A stretch of DNA of 64,000 bases, from contig JAVHMA010000018.1 in assembly GCA_031081715.1 (NCBI GenBank), forward strand, positions 1-64,000. The letters are read 5' to 3'. Positions 25,363 to 33,596 of this stretch are shown one piece after another; the stretch's first letter is position 1; each line of letters starts with the position of its first letter. The notes below the pieces were generated by a model. It had not been told where the DNA came from, did no database searches, and saw only the letters and a program-made list of their open reading frames with translations. The translations under genes and the position numbers were made by a program. This DNA comes from Armatimonadota bacterium. Its GTDB lineage: Bacteria; Sysuimicrobiota; Sysuimicrobiia; Sysuimicrobiales; Humicultoraceae.

Positions 25363-27464
25363 GATCACGGCGGGCCAGGTGGCTGGCCGGGTGGACCGTG
25401 GGGCGCCCGGTGTGGGCCCGACGGCTCCTGGTCGGCGTCGTGACCCTGGCCGCGCTGGTCGCCATCATCGGCGCCGACTACCTGCCGCCGGGCCTGACCA
25501 TTCAGGCTGGCCAGCCCAGCCCGCGCGACATCGAGTCGCCCCGCACGGTGGAGTTCGTGGACCTGGTCCGCACCGAAGCGCTCCGCCAGGACGCGATGCG
25601 GGCCGTGGCACCGGTGGTGCGGCACGCCCCGGGGCAGGTGGAGGTGGCGCGGGCCGCGGTTGAGGCCGCGTTCGACGCTATCGAGGCCGCGCGTGCCTCG
25701 GCGGCCTCCGGCCCCGAGCGCCGGCGGGCGATCCGCGACGGGGTCGGGCCACCGCTGTCGGACGCGGCGCTGAGCGCTGCGGCGTCCGCATCGCCGCAGG
25801 CCCTGGCGGCCGCGCGCCGTGCGGCGCTGGAGGCGCTGGCGCAGACGATGGCGGACGGCGTGGCCCAGGACGGGGTGGCGCTGGCACGCGATCGGGCCCG
25901 CGCCGCGGTCCGTGCCGCGGGCCTGGCCCCGGGGCTGACGGCGTTGGCCGCGGACGTGGCGGCGGGGTCCGTGCGGCCCACCATGGAGGTCGACGCTGCG
26001 CGGACCGCCGAGCTGCGCGCGGCGGCCGCGAACATGGTGATGCCCGTTCGCACGCGCATCCAGCGCGGGGAGAGCATCCTGCGCAAGGGCGATGTGGTCT
26101 CGCCGGCACACCTCCAGATCCTGGCCGTCGTCGGCATCTACCCGCCGCGGGTCGCCTGGGTCGGGCTCGGCGGACTCGTGTTGCTGGTCGGGCTCCTGCT
26201 CGCGCTGACCGGGGCCTACCTGTGGCAGTTCCAGCGCGAGATCTGGGCGCACGACCGGCAGGTGCTCCTGTGGAGCCTCATCGTCGTGGGTACGGTGGGC
26301 CTCGCGCAGGTGCTCGGGGCGCCGCGGTTCTCCAACTTCCTGGCGCCGACTGCGGCGGGCTCCATGCTGCTGGCGATCCTGCTGCGCCCGCGGCTCGCGC
26401 TGTTCTCGACCGCGGTGCTCGCGGTGCTCGTGGGGCTGACCGCCGGCAGAGAGCTCGCGCCGGTCCTGGTAGCGTTCGCCGGCGGGCTGGTCGGTGTCTT
26501 CGCCACGCGGCAGATCCAGCGACGCGCGGACTTCGGCGCAGCCGGGTTCCGGGTGGGCGCGGCCAACGTGCTCGCGGTGGTCGGCGCCGGCATGGTGGAC
26601 GGGGTGACCGAGGTCCGGGAGCTGGCGACCCACGCCGCCTATGCGCTGGGCAACGGTGTCCTCTCGGCGGTGATCACCATCGGCGTGTTGCCGTTTCTCG
26701 AAACGCTCTTCGGGCTGCTGACCCCGATCAAACTGCTCGAGCTCGCCAACCCGGCGCACCCGCTCCTGCGGCGTCTACAACTGGAGGCACCTGGGACGTA
26801 TCACCATAGCATCATGGTCGGTAACCTGGCCGAGGCCGCCGCCGAAGCGGTAGGCGCCGACGCCCTGCTGGTGCGGGTGGGCACCTACTACCACGACATC
26901 GGCAAGCTGCGGCGGCCGGCGTTCTTCGTCGAGAACCAGATGGGGATGGAGAATCCACACGAGCGCATGGCGCCGAGCCTCTCGGCGCTCACGGTGAGTG
27001 CGCACGTGCGCGACGGGCTGGAACTCGCGCGCGAGTACGGACTGCCCCGGGCGGTCGCGGACTTCATCCCCCAGCACCACGGGACGTCGATGCTCTCGTA
27101 CTTCTACCACCAGGCGCTGGAGCAGGGCGACCCGCCTGACGAGGCCGCGTTTCGCTACGACGGGCCGAGGCCGCAGACGCCCGAGACCGCGATCGTGATG
27201 CTCGCCGATGCCGTGGAGGCCGCGGTGCGCAGCCTCACCCGGCCCACGCCCGACCGGATCGATGAGGTGGTGCGGCGCCTGATCCGCGAGCGGCTCGAGG
27301 ACGGGCAGCTCGACGAGTGCGCGCTCACGTTCCGCGACCTGGACCGGATCGCCCAGGCGTTCGTCCGCATCCTGGCGGGCATGCTGCACCCCCGCCTCGA
27401 GTACCCCGACCTGGAGGGGGAGCTCAGCCGGCGCCGACGGGAGCCGGCGACGCGGGCGCGCTAG
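25359..27464 (+). CDS. 7TM-HD membrane phosphodiesterase (PgpH type)
   Basis: 701 residues: an N-terminal helix, an extracytoplasmic Ala-rich domain (about 45-250), seven membrane helices (about 265-460), then a cytoplasmic HD domain with YHHSIMVGN (near 481), YYHDIGK (near 510) and IPQHHGTS. Characterised relatives degrade cyclic di-AMP. This assignment is by domain order; the nucleotide is inferred. phoH-pgpH-ybeY-dgkA is a conserved order in Gram-positive-type bacteria. Confidence 0.9.
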   Translation: MRSRRARWLAGWTVGRPVWARRLLVGVVTLAALVAIIGADYLPPGLTIQAGQPSPRDIESPRTVEFVDLVRTEALRQDAMRAVAPVVRHAPGQVEVARAAVEAAFDAIEAARASAASGPERRRAIRDGVGPPLSDAALSAAASASPQALAAARRAALEALAQTMADGVAQDGVALARDRARAAVRAAGLAPGLTALAADVAAGSVRPTMEVDAARTAELRAAAANMVMPVRTRIQRGESILRKGDVVSPAHLQILAVVGIYPPRVAWVGLGGLVLLVGLLLALTGAYLWQFQREIWAHDRQVLLWSLIVVGTVGLAQVLGAPRFSNFLAPTAAGSMLLAILLRPRLALFSTAVLAVLVGLTAGRELAPVLVAFAGGLVGVFATRQIQRRADFGAAGFRVGAANVLAVVGAGMVDGVTEVRELATHAAYALGNGVLSAVITIGVLPFLETLFGLLTPIKLLELANPAHPLLRRLQLEAPGTYHHSIMVGNLAEAAAEAVGADALLVRVGTYYHDIGKLRRPAFFVENQMGMENPHERMAPSLSALTVSAHVRDGLELAREYGLPRAVADFIPQHHGTSMLSYFYHQALEQGDPPDEAAFRYDGPRPQTPETAIVMLADAVEAAVRSLTRPTPDRIDEVVRRLIRERLEDGQLDECALTFRDLDRIAQAFVRILAGMLHPRLEYPDLEGELSRRRREPATRAR

Positions 27465-27467
27465 ACC

Positions 27468-27905
27468 GTGCGGGTCCACGTCGTCACGCGGCGGGCCCGA
27501 CACGGGCTGCCGCACCGGTGGGTGGCGCGCGTGGCCCGCGTGGCGCTGCGGGCGGCGGGGTTCGGCCGCGCCGCGGAACTCGAGGTGGCCCTGGTCGACG
27601 ACGTGACGATCGCAACCGCCAACCGGCGGTTCCTCGGGCACCGCGGTCCCACGGACGTGCTCACGTTTCCGGCCGGCGGCGCGCGGGCCGGGGGGCTGCT
27701 CGGGGAGGTGGTGGTCTCGGTGGACCGGGCGCGGGCGCAGGCGCGCGAGGCGGGCTGGCGGCTGCGCGACGAGGTGGCGTTGCTCGTGGTCCACGGCGTG
27801 CTCCACCTGGCCGGCTACGACGATCGGACGCGGGCCGGGGCCCGGCGGATGCGAGTGGCGCAGGCGCGCATCCTCGAGCACCTCCGGCGCGGTGCGGAGA
27901 CCTGA
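27468..27905 (+). CDS. ybeY: endoribonuclease YbeY, with altered metal site
   Basis: 145 residues, slightly short. Contains the family core FLGHRGPTDVLTFP and GEVVVSVDRA, and the zinc motif HGVLHLAGYDD. In the standard motif HGxLHLxGYDH three histidines hold the metal; here the third is aspartate. The first two are intact. YbeY takes part in 16S rRNA 3' end maturation and ribosome quality control. GTG start three bases after the upstream stop. Confidence 0.86.
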   Translation: MRVHVVTRRARHGLPHRWVARVARVALRAAGFGRAAELEVALVDDVTIATANRRFLGHRGPTDVLTFPAGGARAGGLLGEVVVSVDRARAQAREAGWRLRDEVALLVVHGVLHLAGYDDRTRAGARRMRVAQARILEHLRRGAET

Positions 27906-27909
27906 CCGG

Positions 27910-28398
27910 ATGCGGCACTCACTGTGGCAGAGCTTTCGGTTCGCCGGCCGCGGGCTGCGGGTAGCGCTGGCATCGCAGCGCACGATGCGCGTCCACGTCG
28001 CGCTGGCCGTCGCCGTGGTGGCCGCGACGACCTGGCTCGACCTGCCGGCATCCGGCGCGGCGATGCTCGTGCTGGCCGTCGGCGCGGTGTTAGCCGCGGA
28101 GCTGATGAACACGGCGGTGGAGTGTGCCGTGGACCTCCGGGTCGGCCGGCGCGACGACGCGCTGGCCGGGCGCGCCAAGGACCTGGCCGCCGCGGCCGTC
28201 CTGGTGACCGCGGCCGCCGCGGCGGCCGTCGGCCTGCTGGTGCTCGGCCCGCCGCTGCTCGTGCGCCTGGGTGTCGGTGTGGACGCCCTGGCAATGGCGC
28301 GCGCGGGGACGCTGGCCGCGGTGCTCGCGCTCGCGCTGCTCGCCCTGTACCGTCCGCGCGGCGGGTCCTCGCGTGGGCCGCGAGGACACCTGCCGTGA
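27910..28398 (+). CDS. dgkA: diacylglycerol/undecaprenol kinase family membrane protein
   Basis: 162 residues. RHSLWQSFRFAGRGL at the N-terminus and AAELMNTAVECAVD followed by AKDLAAAAVL are the DgkA signature (Glu, Asn and Glu of the active site present). Four or five hydrophobic helices; the C-terminal part is longer than in the small Gram-positive undecaprenol kinases. ATG at 27910 with GGAG upstream is preferred to a GTG at 27892. Probably recycles undecaprenol or diacylglycerol by phosphorylation. Confidence 0.88.
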   Translation: MRHSLWQSFRFAGRGLRVALASQRTMRVHVALAVAVVAATTWLDLPASGAAMLVLAVGAVLAAELMNTAVECAVDLRVGRRDDALAGRAKDLAAAAVLVTAAAAAAVGLLVLGPPLLVRLGVGVDALAMARAGTLAAVLALALLALYRPRGGSSRGPRGHLP

Positions 28399-30401
28399 GC
28401 CACGACGCGCTCCGGGGTGTGGGGCCGGTACCCGGGACCGAGGCGCGCGCGGCGCCCGAGGTCGAGCAGCTGCTGCGTCAGGTCGAGCCGGAGTACAGCT
28501 ACCGCACGCTGAGAGGGACCTGGGCCGCGGCGTTCTCCCTCATCGCGGTCGCGATGGCGCTGTTCCACATCTACACCGCGCGCTTCGGCACGCTGGAGGC
28601 GCTCCGCCAGCGGTCGGTGCACCTGGCGTTTGCGCTCGTGCTCGTCTTCCTTCTCTACCCGTTCCGGCGGCGCCACGCCGCCGGCGGCCGCATCGGCCTG
28701 CCCGACCTCGCCATGGTGGCCGCCGCGCTGGCCCCGTTGGTCTACCTGTTCGCCAATCAGGCCGAGCTTACGCTCCGGGCGGGCAGCCTCTCGCGGCTGG
28801 ATTTCGCGATGGGCGTCCTCGGTGTGCTGGTGGTGCTGGAGGCCGGGCGCCGGATGATGGCCATCGTGCCCCTGATCGCGGCCCTGGCGCTCGTCTACCC
28901 GTTCCTCGGCCCGTACCTGCCCGGCCCGCTGGCCGTGGCCCGCATCTCGCCGGAGCGCGTGATCGAGCAGATGTTCTACACGACCGAGGGCGTCTTCGGG
29001 ATCCCCATCGGCGTCTCGGCCACCTTCGTCTTCCTGTTCGTGTTGCTTGGCGCGTTCCTGGAGAAGACCGGGCTGGGCCAGTTGTTCGTGGACGTCGCGC
29101 TGGCGCTGGCCGGGTGGATGACCGGTGGCCCGGCTAAGGTGTCCGTGCTCTCCAGCGCATTCATCGGGACGGTCTCAGGTAGCTCGGTGGCGAACGTGGT
29201 GGCCGACGGCGTGTTCAACATCCCGCTGATGAAGCGGTTGGGCTACGGCGCGCGCTTCGCCGCCGGGGTGGAGGCCGCGACGTCGGTCGGCGGCCAGATC
29301 GTCCCCCCGGTGATGGGCGCGGCCGCGTTCGTGATGGCGGAGTTCCTGGGCGTCCCCTACCTGACGATCGCGAAGGCGGCCGCCATCCCGGCGGCGCTGT
29401 TCTACCTCTCGCTGGGGTTCATCATCCATTTTGAGGCGAAGCGTCTGGGGCTGGTCGGCCTGCCGCGCGCGGAGCTCCCCAGTCTCTGGCGGGTGCTGGC
29501 GCGCCGGGCCTATCTCGTGGTGCCGCTCGTGGTCCTGGTCGGCTTCCTGCTTCACGGGGCGAGCCCGATGCGGGCGGCGTACTGGGGCATCATGGTCGCG
29601 GCGGGCGTGCACCTGGTCACCTGCGTGCTGGAGCGCCGGCCCCTCGCCTGGCCGCGCGAGATCTGGGACATCCTGATCCACGGGTCGCGCCTGGCGCTCC
29701 CGGTGGCCGTGGCGACCGCGGTCGTGGGCATCTTCATTGGGATCGTGACGCTCTCGGGCCTGGGCCTGGCGTTCGTGAGCCTCACGGTCACGCTCGGCCA
29801 GAACAACCTGTTCCTGACGCTGGTGTGGGTTATGGTCGCCTGCACGATCGTCGGGTCGGGCATCCCGACGACCGCGACCTACATCATCCTGGCCGCGATC
29901 GCCGCGCCGGCCCTCATGCAGATGGGGGTGCCGGCGCTCGCCGCGCACATGTTCATCTTTTACTTCGGGGTGATCGCGGATGTGACGCCGCCGGACGCCC
30001 TGGCGGCTTACGCGGCGGCGGGCATCGCGAAGACCGACCCGTTTCGGACCGGACTCACGGCTACACGCCTGGCGCTGGCCGGGATCCTGGTACCGTACAT
30101 GTTCGTCTACTCACCGACGATCCTGCTCCAGGGCGGCGAGACCGCGGATATCGTGCTGACCGTGGTCACGGCGAGCGTCGGGGTCGTCGCGCTCGCGGGC
30201 GCGGTGGCCGGGTACTTACTCACCACAGCCACCTGGCCGGAACGCGCGCTGCTCGGGGTGACCGCGGTGGCGCTGATCTTTCACGACCTCCGCGCGGATG
30301 CGGTCGGGCTCGTGCTGCTGTCGGCCGTGGCCGCCGCCCAGACCCTTCGCCGCCGGCGCAGCCGGCCGCGTCCGGTGTCCGAGGGGGCCGGCACACGCTG
30401 A
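28395..30401 (+). CDS. TRAP transporter fused permease (DctQM type, TAXI group)
   Basis: 668 residues, starting at the GTG of a GTGA overlap with dgkA. About 15-18 membrane helices. The N-terminal ~200 residues form the small-subunit-like part and the rest is the DctM-type large subunit with FVFLFVLLGAFLEKTG, SSAFIGTVSGSSVANV and FGVIADVTPPDALAAYAAAG. Family members import organic acids with sodium or proton gradients. The TAXI-type binding protein needed for uptake is not in the window. The partner DUF1850 gene follows directly. Confidence 0.92.
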   Translation: MSHDALRGVGPVPGTEARAAPEVEQLLRQVEPEYSYRTLRGTWAAAFSLIAVAMALFHIYTARFGTLEALRQRSVHLAFALVLVFLLYPFRRRHAAGGRIGLPDLAMVAAALAPLVYLFANQAELTLRAGSLSRLDFAMGVLGVLVVLEAGRRMMAIVPLIAALALVYPFLGPYLPGPLAVARISPERVIEQMFYTTEGVFGIPIGVSATFVFLFVLLGAFLEKTGLGQLFVDVALALAGWMTGGPAKVSVLSSAFIGTVSGSSVANVVADGVFNIPLMKRLGYGARFAAGVEAATSVGGQIVPPVMGAAAFVMAEFLGVPYLTIAKAAAIPAALFYLSLGFIIHFEAKRLGLVGLPRAELPSLWRVLARRAYLVVPLVVLVGFLLHGASPMRAAYWGIMVAAGVHLVTCVLERRPLAWPREIWDILIHGSRLALPVAVATAVVGIFIGIVTLSGLGLAFVSLTVTLGQNNLFLTLVWVMVACTIVGSGIPTTATYIILAAIAAPALMQMGVPALAAHMFIFYFGVIADVTPPDALAAYAAAGIAKTDPFRTGLTATRLALAGILVPYMFVYSPTILLQGGETADIVLTVVTASVGVVALAGAVAGYLLTTATWPERALLGVTAVALIFHDLRADAVGLVLLSAVAAAQTLRRRRSRPRPVSEGAGTR

Positions 30402-30931
30402 CGCGGAGCGGGGCGCGCCCGCTGGAGCACCGCTCGGGTGCCACGCGGCGCCGGCTCCTGTGGGCGGGCCTGGTCGCGGCGGCCGCCGCCGGGGCCGTGG
30501 GACTGCTCGAGCGGCCGACGGCCCTCGAGGTGCGCATCGTGGCAGCGGAGGGCCGGCGGGTCGTGCGCGCCGGTCTGGTGCCGCCTGGCGGGCGCCTGGA
30601 GCTGCGCTACCGGCACTCCGTGGAGCGCACGCCAGTGGTCGAGGTCTTCCGGGCCGAGCCCGACGGCCTGTGGTTCGTCGAGATGCGGTTCCTCTCGCAG
30701 GGCGCGGGTCTGCCCACGGAAGGGTACGTCCGCGAGGGCGGCCTCTTCGTGCTGCGGAGGCCGCGCCGCATCGGCGAGGTGCCGCTGCTCGTCTCGGCGG
30801 AGGGGGGCCACCGGCTCCGTGTGGGTCAGGACGAAGTCGATCTCGTCGCGGCGTTCGGGGAGGGAGCGGCCGTGCGCCTCGTGTCGGCGCCGGCCGGGTG
30901 GCGCCTGCGGCGCCCGCGTCCGGCCCGATAG
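30398..30931 (+). CDS. DUF1850 protein, CTG start suspected
   Basis: About 177 residues. One N-terminal membrane helix (LLWAGLVAAAAAGAVGLL), then a beta-rich domain with LELRYRHSVERTPVVEVF, the DUF1850 hallmark. The family occurs beside TAXI TRAP permeases, as here; its role is unknown but it is likely an accessory of the transporter. No ATG, GTG or TTG exists in frame between the permease stop and the helix; a CTG at 30398 overlaps the TGA as CTGA. Another CTG at 30422 is possible. Confidence 0.78.
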   Translation: MTRSGARPLEHRSGATRRRLLWAGLVAAAAAGAVGLLERPTALEVRIVAAEGRRVVRAGLVPPGGRLELRYRHSVERTPVVEVFRAEPDGLWFVEMRFLSQGAGLPTEGYVREGGLFVLRRPRRIGEVPLLVSAEGGHRLRVGQDEVDLVAAFGEGAAVRLVSAPAGWRLRRPRPAR

Positions 30932-30936
30932 ACCTG

Positions 30937-30945
30937 TGCTATACT
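30937..30945 (+). promoter_or_regulatory. extended -10 promoter before corC-like gene
   Basis: TGC-TATACT, an extended -10 with no clear -35, in the 65-base gap after DUF1850. It predicts a start near 30952 and a leader of about 45 bases. Confidence 0.55.
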
Positions 30946-30996
30946 CATAGCGACTCCGCGGGGCCGCCTGGGCCCAAAAGGCAGGCACGACGCTCC

Positions 30997-32277
30997 TTGG
31001 ACACCTCAAGTTATGTCGTGGAACTGGTGGTCCTGGGCCTGCTGCTGCTCCTCTCAGGGTTCTTCTCCGGGGCCGAGACCACGCTGTTCTCCGCCAACCG
31101 TCTGAGGCTGCGCACGCTCAAGGAAGACGGGAACCGGAGCGCGCGTGTGGCGCTCGAGCTGCTCGAGCAACCGGCGCGGCTGCTCTCCACGATTCTCATC
31201 GGCAACAACCTGGTGAACACGGCGGCGGCGGTGGTCGCGACCGCGACGCTTGTGCGCGTACTCGGTCCGGAGCGCGGGTCGGTCTATGCTTTTCTGGTCG
31301 TAACGCTGCTCCTGCTGTTGTTCGGTGAGATCACTCCCAAGACGTTCGCCGCGCACCACGCGGACCGCCTTGTGCTCGTGCTCGCCCGGCCGATCCGGTG
31401 GATCGCGTTAGCGCTCTCGCCGCTGAGCCGGCTGCTGTCGATCGTGGTGAACCTCTTCGCCCGTCCGCTGGGAGGCCGCGTCCGGCCGGATGCGCCACTG
31501 GTCACGGAGGAGGAGATCCAAACGCTCGTGCGCATGGGCGAGGAGCAGGGGGTCCTCGAGCAGGAAGAGCGCGAGATGATCCACTCGATCTTCGAGTTCG
31601 GCGATACCGTGGTGCGCGAGGTCATGGTACCGCGCGTGGACATCGTGGCGGTCGAGGCCGGCGCGCCGGTGGAGGCCGTGCTCCAGATCGTGCGGGAGCA
31701 TGGGCACTCGCGCATCCCGGTCTACACGGAGGACATCGACCACATCGTGGGCACCATTCACGTCAAGGACCTGCTGTCGGCGTTCCGCGACGGGCGCCTG
31801 GGGGGCGTCGCCCGGACGTTCGCGCGCCCGGCCTACTTTGTGCCGGACACGAAGCGCCTGGACGAGCTCTTCCGTGAGATGCGGCGCAAGAAGGTGCACA
31901 TGGCGATCGCGGTCGACGAGTACGGCGGCACGGCCGGGCTGGTCACCATCGAGGACCTGCTCGAGGAGATCGTGGGGCCGATCCAGGATGAGTACGACGT
32001 CGAAGAGCCGCCCATCAAGGTGCTCAACGAGCGCACGGCGCTGGTCGACGGCGCGCTCCATCTGGAGGACGTCAACGCCGCGCTTGGGATCAACCTGCCC
32101 GTGGGCGAGGTGGACACCGTGGGCGGGTTCGTCACCAGCCGGCTGGGGCACGTCCCGACGCAGGGCGAGGCCGTCGAGTTCGACGGCGTGGAGCTGACCG
32201 TGGAGCGCGTGGACGGCAATCGCATCCTCCAGGTCAAGGTCACGAAGGTGGAGCCCGCCCCCGTCTTCGACGACTGA
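30997..32277 (+). CDS. CorC/HlyC family CNNM-CBS membrane protein
   Basis: 426 residues from a TTG start (GTG at 31018 is an alternative). DUF21/CNNM membrane domain (about 1-190: LLLSGFFSGAETTLFSANRLRL, STILIGNNLVNTAAA, LLFGEITPKTFA), a CBS pair (about 200-325: REVMVPRVDIVAV, HSRIPVYTEDIDHIVG, VDEYGGTAGLVTIEDLLEEIVG), then a CorC_HlyC domain (about 340-420). Homologues act in magnesium or cobalt export. Magnesium transport genes mgtE lie downstream, so a shared ion role is plausible. Confidence 0.9.
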   Translation: MDTSSYVVELVVLGLLLLLSGFFSGAETTLFSANRLRLRTLKEDGNRSARVALELLEQPARLLSTILIGNNLVNTAAAVVATATLVRVLGPERGSVYAFLVVTLLLLLFGEITPKTFAAHHADRLVLVLARPIRWIALALSPLSRLLSIVVNLFARPLGGRVRPDAPLVTEEEIQTLVRMGEEQGVLEQEEREMIHSIFEFGDTVVREVMVPRVDIVAVEAGAPVEAVLQIVREHGHSRIPVYTEDIDHIVGTIHVKDLLSAFRDGRLGGVARTFARPAYFVPDTKRLDELFREMRRKKVHMAIAVDEYGGTAGLVTIEDLLEEIVGPIQDEYDVEEPPIKVLNERTALVDGALHLEDVNAALGINLPVGEVDTVGGFVTSRLGHVPTQGEAVEFDGVELTVERVDGNRILQVKVTKVEPAPVFDD

Positions 32278-32900
32278 TGCGCCAGCGGTTGCGGAACTAC
32301 CTCATCGCCGGGTTCTTGGTCATCCTGCCCGTCGGCGTCACGGTCTTCGTCCTGATTGCCCTGTTCCGCTTCCTCGACAGCCTGCTGGGCCCGGTCTTCC
32401 GTTTCTTCGGCGTCGAGGTCCCGGGCCTGGGGTTGCTCTCCGGCATCGCGCTCATCCTGATCGTCGGGGCACTCGCCAGCAACGTGATCGGGCGCCGCGT
32501 GGTCGGCGCCTTCGACCAGGTGATGCTGCGCATCCCCTTCGCCCGGACCATCTACGGGGCGGTGAAACAGTTCAGCGATACGGTGTTCATGCAGAACCGG
32601 GCGGCGTTCCGCGAGGCCGTGCTCGTGGAGTGGCCGCGCCAGGGGCTCTACAGCGTCGGGTTCGTCACCGGCGAGACGCGCGGCGAGGCGCAGGTCAAGA
32701 CGACCGAGCGCGTGGTCAACGTGTTCATCGTCACCACCCCGAACCCGACGACCGGGTTCCTCTGCCTGGTGCCCGAGAGCCAGGTCGTCCGGTTGGAGAT
32801 GAGCGTCGAGGACGCGCTTAAGCTGGTGGTGTCCGCGGGGATCGTGGTGCCGCCGTACCGGGGCGAGGCATCCGGCGGCGCCCGGGTCCCGGGCGCGTGA
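32277..32900 (+). CDS. DUF502 membrane protein
   Basis: 207 residues, ATG overlapping the previous stop (TGATG). Two N-terminal membrane helices with NYLIAGFLVILPVGVTVFVL and LILIVGALASN, then RIPFARTIYGAVKQFSDTV and NPTTGFLCLVPESQV, the DUF502 blocks. Function of the family is not known; it occurs widely in bacteria and in plants, in membranes. Confidence 0.9.
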   Translation: MRQRLRNYLIAGFLVILPVGVTVFVLIALFRFLDSLLGPVFRFFGVEVPGLGLLSGIALILIVGALASNVIGRRVVGAFDQVMLRIPFARTIYGAVKQFSDTVFMQNRAAFREAVLVEWPRQGLYSVGFVTGETRGEAQVKTTERVVNVFIVTTPNPTTGFLCLVPESQVVRLEMSVEDALKLVVSAGIVVPPYRGEASGGARVPGA

Positions 32901-33337
32901 GGGATCGGCGGCGTACCGCCGCGGGGGCCCCGACCGTCGCCCAGCGGGGCGCGCTCGTCCGGGCGGCGCGCGCGGCCCGGTCGGCCGCGTACGCGCCCTA
33001 CTCCGGGTTCGCGGTGGGAGCCGCGGTGCTGACCGCTTCGGGCGCCGTGGTGGCGGGGTGCAACGTGGAGAACGCGTCGTACGGCCTCTCGGTGTGCGCC
33101 GAGCGGGTCGCGGTGCAGCGCGCGGTCGCCGAGGGCCACCGCGCGCTGGTCGCCGTGGCCGTGGCGAGCGGGCCTGCGGCCGCCCCGCCCTGCGGCGCGT
33201 GCCGGCAGGTACTGCTGGAGTTCGGGGTGCGGACCGTGCTGGTGGACCGGCCGGGTCGCGCGCCCCGCGTGCTCGCGCTGCGCACGCTGCTCGGGCAGCC
33301 TTTTGAACCTGCGGCGCTGCAACGGCGGCTTCCTTGA
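32897..33337 (+). CDS. cdd: cytidine deaminase
   Basis: 146 residues. Zinc site of the small tetrameric type: CAER with the catalytic glutamate and PCGACRQ, so three cysteines bind zinc; substrate block CNVENASYGLSV. Converts cytidine and deoxycytidine to uridine forms in pyrimidine salvage. GTG start overlaps DUF502 by four bases. Its TGA lies within the -35 of the mgtE promoter. Confidence 0.94.
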   Translation: MRDRRRTAAGAPTVAQRGALVRAARAARSAAYAPYSGFAVGAAVLTASGAVVAGCNVENASYGLSVCAERVAVQRAVAEGHRALVAVAVASGPAAAPPCGACRQVLLEFGVRTVLVDRPGRAPRVLALRTLLGQPFEPAALQRRLP

Positions 33338-33362
33338 CGCTCCCGACCCCCGGGAGTATAGT
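33334..33362 (+). promoter_or_regulatory. mgtE promoter
   Basis: TTGACG (33334-33339), 17-base spacer, TATAGT (33357-33362); expected start near 33369. The -35 contains the cdd stop codon. Confidence 0.72.
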
Positions 33363-33368
33363 GGTCGC

Positions 33369-33596
33369 GAGTTGCACGCCACCATGACGCGACGCGCAGG
33401 GTCGGGGACGTGTATGTTGCGCGACGGCTCATCACAGCGCTCCATCGGCGCCGCGCCCGCCCGGCCGGGCGGCCCGCGCGCGGGCCTCGTCCCGGCCGTG
33501 CCTGCGTCGTCGCGCCGCCTGCTGCCCGCGGCCTGACCCTTCGTGCGTCCCGCCGGCGCGAGCGCGCCGGCGCGCCCCATTACGTTGGAGTCCCGC
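33369..33596 (+). promoter_or_regulatory. long structured leader of mgtE
   Basis: About 228 transcribed bases before the preferred mgtE start. Three perfect palindromes can form hairpins: 33457-33472 (16 bases), 33472-33485 (14 bases), and a 10-bp stem CGCCGGCGCG/CGCGCCGGCG at 33551-33572 close to the ribosome binding site. None is followed by a T-run. A short frame (ATG 33384 to 33536) encodes about 50 Arg/Pro/Ala-rich residues. It does not match the M-box (ykoK) magnesium riboswitch by eye. A regulatory role is an inference. Confidence 0.4.

Noticed and set aside
33384-33536. Short frame in the mgtE leader as a true gene
   Set aside because: No convincing ribosome binding site, Arg/Pro/Ala-rich as most chance frames in this DNA; kept only as a possible leader-peptide idea.
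33338-33596. M-box magnesium riboswitch before mgtE
   Set aside because: None of the conserved M-box sequence blocks could be seen.
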